A stretch of 10,770 nt of DNA, from contig JBBCJM010000269.1 in the NCBI GenBank assembly GCA_037190175.1, positions 1 to 10,770 of the forward strand. Reading direction: 5' to 3'. The notes beneath the pieces are model-generated. The model was not told where the DNA came from and did no database searches. It saw nothing but the letters and a program-made list of their open reading frames with translations. The stretch is from JBBCJM01 sp037190175. GTDB lineage: Bacteria; Pseudomonadota; Alphaproteobacteria; Rhodobacterales; Rhodobacteraceae. Of the stretch, positions 6,318 through 10,770 are shown one piece after another; position 1 is the first letter of the stretch; each line of letters opens with the position of its first letter. Both the position numbers and the translations under genes were made by a program.

Positions 6318-8192
6318 ATGAGCCAGGTTCGTACCCAGCCAGTCCTCTCCGACGCCACGCTGACCGCGCTGACCTTCGCCGGGCTGGCGGTGGCCGCGCT
6401 GGACCGCTGGGTCGCGCCCCTGCCGCTGGTCTGGGCGGCGCTGGGGCTGGCCTATCTGGCCGGCGGCCTGCCCCCGGCGGTCGCGGCGGCGCGGGAGCTG
6501 CGGCGCGGGCGGCTGGACATCGACCTCCTGATGGTGGTGGCCGCTCTGGCCGCCGCCGCGGTGGGGGCGGCGCTGGACGGGGCGGTGCTCTTGGCGCTCT
6601 TCTCGCTCTCCGGCACGCTGGAGGCCCGCGCCATGGGCCGGGCGCGGCGGGCGGTGGAGGCGCTGATGCAGCTGCGCCCCGAGACCGCCCTGCGGCTGGC
6701 CGGCGCGGCGGTCGAGGAGGTGCCGGTCGCGCGCCTGACCCCCGGCGACCGCGTGGTGCTGCGCCCCGGCGCGCGGGTGCCGGTGGACGGCCGGGTGGTG
6801 GAGGGCACCGGCCGGATCGACGAATCGACGGTGACGGGCGAGAGCCTGCCGGTGCGCAAGGCGCCGGGCGACCTGGTGCACGAGGCCTGCGTCAACCTGG
6901 ACGGCGTGCTGGTGGCCGAGGTGCTGCGCCCGCTCGCCGACAGCACGGTCGCCCGGATGATCCGGCTGGTGACCGAGGCGCAGGCGGCCCGCTCGCCCTC
7001 CGAGCGGGTGTCGGACTGGTTCGGGCAACGCTATACCGTGGCGGTGCTGGCCGGCGCGGCGGTGGCCTTCGGCGCGTTCCTGCTCTTGGGGCACGAGGCC
7101 GAGGCCGCGCTCTACCGCGCCGCCGTGCTGCTGGTCGCCGCCAGCCCCTGCGCGGTGGTGATCTCGGTCCCCGCGGCGATCCTCTCGGCGCTCTCGGCCG
7201 CCGCCCGCGGGGGCGTGCTGTTCAAGGGCGGCGCGGCGCTGGAGCGGCTGGCGGCGGTGCGGACCTTCGCCTTCGACAAGACCGGGACGCTGACCACCGG
7301 CCGGGCCGAGGTCACCGGGATGGTGGCGCTGGAGGGGAGCGAGGATCGTTTCCTCGCGCTGCTCGCCGGGGTCGAGGCGCAGTCGGAGCATCACATCGGC
7401 GCGGCGATCCGCCGGGCCGCGGCGGCGCGGGGGCTGGCGCCGGTGGCGGTCGCGCAGGTGCAGGCCCTGCCCTCGGAGGGGATCACGGGGGTCGATGCGC
7501 AAGGCCCGCTCTGGGCCGGAAATGCGCGGTTGGCCGCCCGGATGGGCGCGGCGCCGGACCCGCGGCTGGCAGGGCTGGAGGCGGGGGCCGAGACGCTGGT
7601 CCTGCTGGGCCGCGGCCCGCGGCTGCTGGGCGCGGTGACGGTGGCCGACGCACCCCGCGTCAGCGCCGGCCCCGCGCTGGACGCCCTGCGGCGGGCCGGG
7701 GTGGAGCGCGTCGCGATGATGACCGGCGACCGGCCGGCGGTAGCGCAAAGGGTGGGCGCGGCGCTGGGGCTGGCCGAGATCCACGCCGGCCTGCTGCCCG
7801 CCGACAAGGTGCGGCTGGTGGGGCAGATGGCGGCCGAGGGCCCGGTCGCCTTCGTCGGCGACGGGGTGAACGATGCCGCTGCCCTGGCCCGCGCCGATGT
7901 GGGCATCGCCATGGGTGCGGCGGGCAGCGAGGTGGCGCTGCAGGCCGCCGACGTGGCGCTGATGGCCGAGGATCTGGGCCGGCTGGCCGCCGCGCAGGCG
8001 CTCTCCCGCCGCACCCTGCGGGTGATCCGCCAGAACCTCACCTTCGCCATCGGCGCCATGGTGCTGCTGGTCCTCGGCGGCCTCTTCCTCGACCTGCCCC
8101 TGCCGCTCGCCGTCATCGGCCACGAGGGCGGCACGCTGCTGGTCGTGCTGAACGGCCTGCGGCTGCTGGCCGACCCGATCCGGCGGGGGTAA
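6318..8192 (+). CDS. P1B-4 type heavy-metal translocating P-type ATPase (Co/Fe/Zn-class exporter)
   Basis: This 624-residue inner membrane pump exports a divalent metal using ATP. Motifs in order: two N-terminal hairpins of membrane helices (about residues 15-105), actuator TGES (173-176), intramembrane SPC (276-278), phosphorylation site DKTGT with Asp320, MMTGDRP, hinge GDGVNDAAA (514-522), and in the last helix HEGGT (602-606). SPC in place of CPC together with HEGGT defines the P1B-4 subgroup, whose members (such as CoaT, CtpD and the iron exporter PfeT) move Co, Fe, Ni or Zn; the exact metal cannot be assigned. As usual for P1B-4, there is no N-terminal HMA domain. The nucleotide-binding domain has SEHHIG where most P1B pumps have SEHP. 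It is transcribed against its neighbours, with no adjacent MerR- or ArsR-type regulator. ATG 6318 is chosen as the first start after the leader repeats; the open frame extends upstream only through antisense alr. Confidence 0.94.
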   Translation: MSQVRTQPVLSDATLTALTFAGLAVAALDRWVAPLPLVWAALGLAYLAGGLPPAVAAARELRRGRLDIDLLMVVAALAAAAVGAALDGAVLLALFSLSGTLEARAMGRARRAVEALMQLRPETALRLAGAAVEEVPVARLTPGDRVVLRPGARVPVDGRVVEGTGRIDESTVTGESLPVRKAPGDLVHEACVNLDGVLVAEVLRPLADSTVARMIRLVTEAQAARSPSERVSDWFGQRYTVAVLAGAAVAFGAFLLLGHEAEAALYRAAVLLVAASPCAVVISVPAAILSALSAAARGGVLFKGGAALERLAAVRTFAFDKTGTLTTGRAEVTGMVALEGSEDRFLALLAGVEAQSEHHIGAAIRRAAAARGLAPVAVAQVQALPSEGITGVDAQGPLWAGNARLAARMGAAPDPRLAGLEAGAETLVLLGRGPRLLGAVTVADAPRVSAGPALDALRRAGVERVAMMTGDRPAVAQRVGAALGLAEIHAGLLPADKVRLVGQMAAEGPVAFVGDGVNDAAALARADVGIAMGAAGSEVALQAADVALMAEDLGRLAAAQALSRRTLRVIRQNLTFAIGAMVLLVLGGLFLDLPLPLAVIGHEGGTLLVVLNGLRLLADPIRRG

Positions 8193-8200
8193 GTTGGGGA

Positions 8201-8320
8201 GCCCCCTCCCCATCCCCTCCCCACGAGGAGGAGGGGGGATCCCAGCCATGCCACCGGCGATCCGCTCGCAGGGCCGGGCGGCTCCCTCCCCCCGTGTGGG
8301 GGAGGGATGGGGTGGGGGGC
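8201..8320. terminator. Palindromic element between the convergent ATPase and dnaB genes (likely bidirectional terminator)
   Basis: The 144-bp gap between the two convergent stop codons is filled by an imperfect inverted repeat, 8201-8222 against 8298-8320 (C-rich arm against G-rich arm, about 20 of 22 matching). Nested inside are two hairpins: 8212-8219 with 8231-8240 (imperfect), and 8283-8292 with 8298-8307 (perfect 10-bp stem, 5-base loop CGTGT). The CCCTCCCC...GGGGAGGG type of palindrome is widespread between genes in GC-rich proteobacteria. Position between converging genes supports a role in stopping transcription from both sides, although T-tracts are lacking. Confidence 0.65.
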
Positions 8321-8336
8321 CGGCCCGCCCGGCCCG

Positions 8337-9833
8337 TCAGTACCCCGGATCCTGATACCGCCGTTCGAGGTTCGAGAACCGGGTGAACCGCCCTTCGAAG
8401 GCCAGTTCCACCGTGCCGATCGGGCCGTGGCGCTGCTTGCCGATGATCACCTCGGCCTTGCCATGCACCTGTTCCATCACCGCCTGCCACTTGGCCATGG
8501 CGTCGAGGTCGGTGTCCGAGGGCTTCTCGCGCTCCTTGTAGTATTCCTCGCGGAACACGAACATCACCACGTCGGCGTCCTGCTCGATGGAGCCCGACTC
8601 GCGCAGGTCGGACAGCTGCGGCCGCTTGTCCTCGCGGTTTTCCACCTGCCGGGACAGCTGGGACAAGGCGATGACCGGGATGTTGAGTTCCTTGGCTATC
8701 GCCTTCAAACCCTGGGTGATTTCCGAAACCTCCTGCACCCGGTTCTCGCCCGTCCTGCTGCTGCCGCGCAAAAGTTGCAGGTAGTCGATGACGATGAGGT
8801 CGAGCCCCTGCGTCCGCTTCAGCCGCCGCGCCCGGGCGGCCACCTGGGCGATGGGCAGTGCCGGTGTGTCGTCGATGAAGAGCGGGCAGGATTCCAGCGC
8901 CTTGGCCGCCTCGACGAAGCGGCGGAACTCGGCCTCCGACATGTCGCCGCGGCGGATCAGCTCGCTCGGCACCTCGGCCGCCTCGGACAGGATCCGCGCC
9001 GCCAGCTGCTCGGCCGACATCTCGAGGCTGAAGAAGCCGACGATCCCCCCCTCCACCGCGCCCTCCGACCCGTCCGGGCGGCGGCCGCGGCGATAGGCGC
9101 GGGCGATGTTGAAGGCGACGTTGGTGGCCAGCGAGGTCTTGCCCATCGAGGGCCGCCCGGCGAGGATCAGGAGATCCGAAGGGTGCAGCCCCCCCAGCTT
9201 GCGGTCGAGATCGGCCAGCCCGGTGGAGATCCCGGCCAGCCCCCCGTCGCGCTGATAGGCGGCGTTGGCCACATGAACCGCGTCCGTCACCGCCTTGAGA
9301 AAGCTCTGGAATCCGCGCTCGGCCACCCCCTGCTCGCCCAGCCGGTAGAGCTGCTGCTCGGCCTCGACGATCTGGTCCTTCGGCTCCGAGGCCACGTCCA
9401 CCGCCGCGGCCCGCGCCGCGATGTCGCGGCCGAGCCCGATCAGCTCGCGCCGCACCGCGAGGTCGTAGATCATCTGCGCATAGTCGCGCGCCGCGAAGGC
9501 CGCCACCGCGGCGCCCGCCAGCCGCGCCAGATAGGCGGGGCCGCCGAGTTCCTTCAGCCCCGGGTCGTCCTCCATGAAGGGTTTCAGGGTGACCGGCGAG
9601 GCCAGCGCGTTCTTCTGGATCCGCGCGGCGGCGATCTGGAAGATGCGGCCATGGGTGGGCTCGAAGAAATGCTCGGCCTTCACCAGCGCCGACACCCGGT
9701 CGTAGATGTCGTTGTTGGTCAGGATCGCGCCCAGAAGCTGCTGTTCTGCCTCGATATTATGCGGAAGCGCCTCGGGTTCCGCCGCCTCGGGCGCAGCCGG
9801 TGCCACCGGCCGCAGTGCCGCCAATTCGCTCAT
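8337..9833 (-). CDS. dnaB: Replicative DNA helicase DnaB
   Basis: This 498-residue protein is the hexameric helicase that unwinds DNA at the replication fork. The N-terminal domain (about residues 20-125) begins with NIEAEQQLLGAIL, the standard DnaB opening; a linker leads to the RecA-like C-terminal domain with Walker A GRPSMGKTS (Lys232), FFSLEMSAEQLAARIL, Walker B LDLIVIDYLQLL, SQLSRQVENR, and LRESGSIEQDADVVMF. Compared with E. coli DnaB, about 14 residues are inserted between Walker A and the SLEM motif (rich in Arg, Gly, Asp and Glu, coded near 9055-9105), a feature I associate with alphaproteobacteria. No intein or frameshift is seen. ATG 9833 has a short GAGG upstream. It follows pyrE on the same strand after 227 bp and converges with the metal ATPase. 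Confidence 0.97.
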   Translation of the reverse strand: MSELAALRPVAPAAPEAAEPEALPHNIEAEQQLLGAILTNNDIYDRVSALVKAEHFFEPTHGRIFQIAAARIQKNALASPVTLKPFMEDDPGLKELGGPAYLARLAGAAVAAFAARDYAQMIYDLAVRRELIGLGRDIAARAAAVDVASEPKDQIVEAEQQLYRLGEQGVAERGFQSFLKAVTDAVHVANAAYQRDGGLAGISTGLADLDRKLGGLHPSDLLILAGRPSMGKTSLATNVAFNIARAYRRGRRPDGSEGAVEGGIVGFFSLEMSAEQLAARILSEAAEVPSELIRRGDMSEAEFRRFVEAAKALESCPLFIDDTPALPIAQVAARARRLKRTQGLDLIVIDYLQLLRGSSRTGENRVQEVSEITQGLKAIAKELNIPVIALSQLSRQVENREDKRPQLSDLRESGSIEQDADVVMFVFREEYYKEREKPSDTDLDAMAKWQAVMEQVHGKAEVIIGKQRHGPIGTVELAFEGRFTRFSNLERRYQDPGY

Positions 9834-9877
9834 GCCTCAACCCATCCTGGCCCCGCGCGTCTGATGCGCGCCTGCGC

Positions 9878-9920
9878 CCCCGCGGTGCAAGAGCCAACAT
9901 CCCTGTGGACAACCGCGGGG
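9878..9920. promoter_or_regulatory. Inverted repeat enclosing a DnaA-box-like site in the dnaB leader
   Basis: CCCCGCGGT at 9878-9886 is perfectly repeated in inverse as ACCGCGGGG at 9912-9920, 25 bases apart. Within the spacing, touching the right arm, is TGTGGACAA (9904-9912), which on the minus strand reads TTGTCCACA, one base from the DnaA box consensus TTATCCACA. The element lies 45-87 bases upstream of the dnaB ATG. It could be an operator or leader hairpin for dnaB. The rest of the 9834-10060 gap holds no gene; I found no convincing -35/-10 pair. Confidence 0.4.
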
Positions 9921-10060
9921 AGGGACCCAGACTAGCCGATACCGGCCGCTCTCGCCACCAGATTTCGCGGGTCGGCGGGGTGTCGCCCACTAGCCGCAGC
10001 GCAGAAAGGGCGCGATTCCTCCCCAATCCGTCCCCAGCCCCATGCACAGGTGACGTGGGG

Positions 10061-10741
10061 TCAGGCGGGTTTCCGCGCCTCCTGCCAGGCGCGGGGGGCT
10101 TTCAGGAACGCCTCCACCTCAGCCAGCGTGCCCGCGTCGAAGGCTTCTTGCGCCCGCGCCTCGGCCAGCACGTCCCACCAGGTGCACAAGGAGTGCAGCC
10201 GGACGCCATGCTCCGCCAGCCGTTCCTCGGTGCCGGGGAAGATGCCGTAGGAGAAGATCACCGCGGTATGGCCGCAGGTGGCCCCGGTCTCGCGGATCGC
10301 CTCGACGAAGGAGAGTTTGGAGCCGCCGTCGGTGGTCAGGTCCTCCACCAGCAGCACCCTCTGCCCTTCGGCCATCGCGCCCTCGATGCGGGCGTTGCGG
10401 CCGTAGCCCTTGGGCTTCTTGCGCACATAGGTCATCGGCAGCGCCAGCCGCTCGGCCACCAGCGCGGCGAAGGGGATGCCCGCGGTCTCGCCGCCGGCGA
10501 TGTTGTCGAACGCCTCCATCCCCGCCTCGCGCAGCACGGTGGCGGCCAGGAAATCCATCAGCATCGAGCGGATGCGGGGGTAGGAGATGAGCTTGCGACA
10601 GTCGATATAGGTGGGGCTGGGCAGGCCGGAGGCCAGGGTGAAGGGCTCGCGCGCGTTGAAATGCACCGCCTTGATCTCCAGCAGGGCGCGGGCGGTCAGG
10701 CGGGCGATCTCGTCCTTCGGCGGAAAGGCGGCGGGGATCAT
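10061..10741 (-). CDS. pyrE: Orotate phosphoribosyltransferase
   Basis: This 226-residue cytoplasmic enzyme joins orotate to PRPP to make orotidine 5'-monophosphate, the fifth step of de novo pyrimidine synthesis. The PRPP-binding motif VLLVEDLTTDGGSK is at about residues 129-142 with the acidic pair Glu133-Asp134, and the catalytic flexible loop with clustered lysines, YVRKKPKGYG, at 105-114. The FTLASGLPSPTYIDCRK stretch (34-50) is the orotate/phosphate side. It is about a dozen residues longer than E. coli PyrE (213), mostly at the N-terminus. ATG 10741 has an excellent AAAAGGAG ribosome binding site seven bases upstream, so the start is secure. The beginning of its upstream neighbour (pyrC in many alphaproteobacteria) is outside the window. 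dnaB lies downstream on the same strand. Confidence 0.96.
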   Translation of the reverse strand: MIPAAFPPKDEIARLTARALLEIKAVHFNAREPFTLASGLPSPTYIDCRKLISYPRIRSMLMDFLAATVLREAGMEAFDNIAGGETAGIPFAALVAERLALPMTYVRKKPKGYGRNARIEGAMAEGQRVLLVEDLTTDGGSKLSFVEAIRETGATCGHTAVIFSYGIFPGTEERLAEHGVRLHSLCTWWDVLAEARAQEAFDAGTLAEVEAFLKAPRAWQEARKPA

Positions 10742-10770
10742 GCGGGCTCCTTTTCGGGGGCGCTCGTCGC

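Noticed and set aside
5187..8192. A 1001-codon plus-strand open frame running through alr antisense into the ATPase
   Set aside because: The first 377 codons are antisense to alr and low in protein-like character (rich in Arg, His, Gln, Pro); only the part from 6318 on matches a protein family.
6270..8249. A 659-codon minus-strand open frame opposite the ATPase
   Set aside because: It mirrors the ATPase gene, has shadow-frame composition and no recognisable motif.
9757..10047. A 96-codon minus-strand frame spanning the pyrE-dnaB gap
   Set aside because: It overlaps the dnaB start out of frame, is rich in Gly and Arg without any motif, and covers the leader inverted repeat.

Overview
The window is very GC-rich chromosomal DNA from an alphaproteobacterium, most likely Rhodobacteraceae (Rhodobacter, Rhodovulum, Paracoccus or relatives). 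The grounds are base composition, a 498-residue DnaB with the extra loop after Walker A that I associate with alphaproteobacteria, a PyrE with an extended N-terminus, and intergenic palindromes ending in a GAGGATATTTGGAACACCAAAGAAAGG-like tail (split here only by name, positions 3155-3181) of a kind I recall from Rhodobacterales. There are nine confident protein genes, one confident ORF of unknown function, and no RNA genes, transposases or CRISPR arrays.

Layout from right to left, following the main (minus) direction of transcription: pyrE (10741-10061, orotate phosphoribosyltransferase), a 227-bp leader holding an inverted repeat and a DnaA-box-like site, then dnaB (9833-8337, replicative helicase). 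Next, on the opposite strand, is a P1B-4 type heavy-metal ATPase (6318-8192), convergent with dnaB and divergent from alr. Then comes a tightly overlapped minus-strand group: alr (6200-5151, alanine racemase), an MlaE-type lipid ABC permease (5154-4378), its MlaF-type ATPase (4381-3635) and a 115-residue hydrophobic protein of unknown function (3635-3288). After a 226-bp gap full of palindromes comes a second minus-strand group: a small PqiA-like membrane protein (3061-2582), an AbrB-family membrane protein (2589-1567) and an amidase-signature hydrolase (1540-131). Two strong hairpins follow the amidase.

Functionally the window is mostly core housekeeping: pyrimidine synthesis, replication, cell-wall D-alanine supply, outer-membrane lipid transport and metal homeostasis. 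The alr-mlaE-mlaF-115aa group joins peptidoglycan precursor supply to envelope lipid transport in what looks like one translationally coupled operon, without an MCE (MlaD) substrate-binding partner nearby. The PqiA-like gene just downstream belongs to a family that in enterobacteria works with MCE proteins, so the neighbourhood has an envelope theme.

I see no clearly new biological system. The points most worth checking are the metal pump placed against the grain between dnaB and alr (adjacent genes in E. coli), its SEHH in place of the usual SEHP, the unknown 115-residue protein coupled to MlaF, and several large intergenic palindromes, three of which can form mutually exclusive hairpins or carry a replication-initiator-like site.
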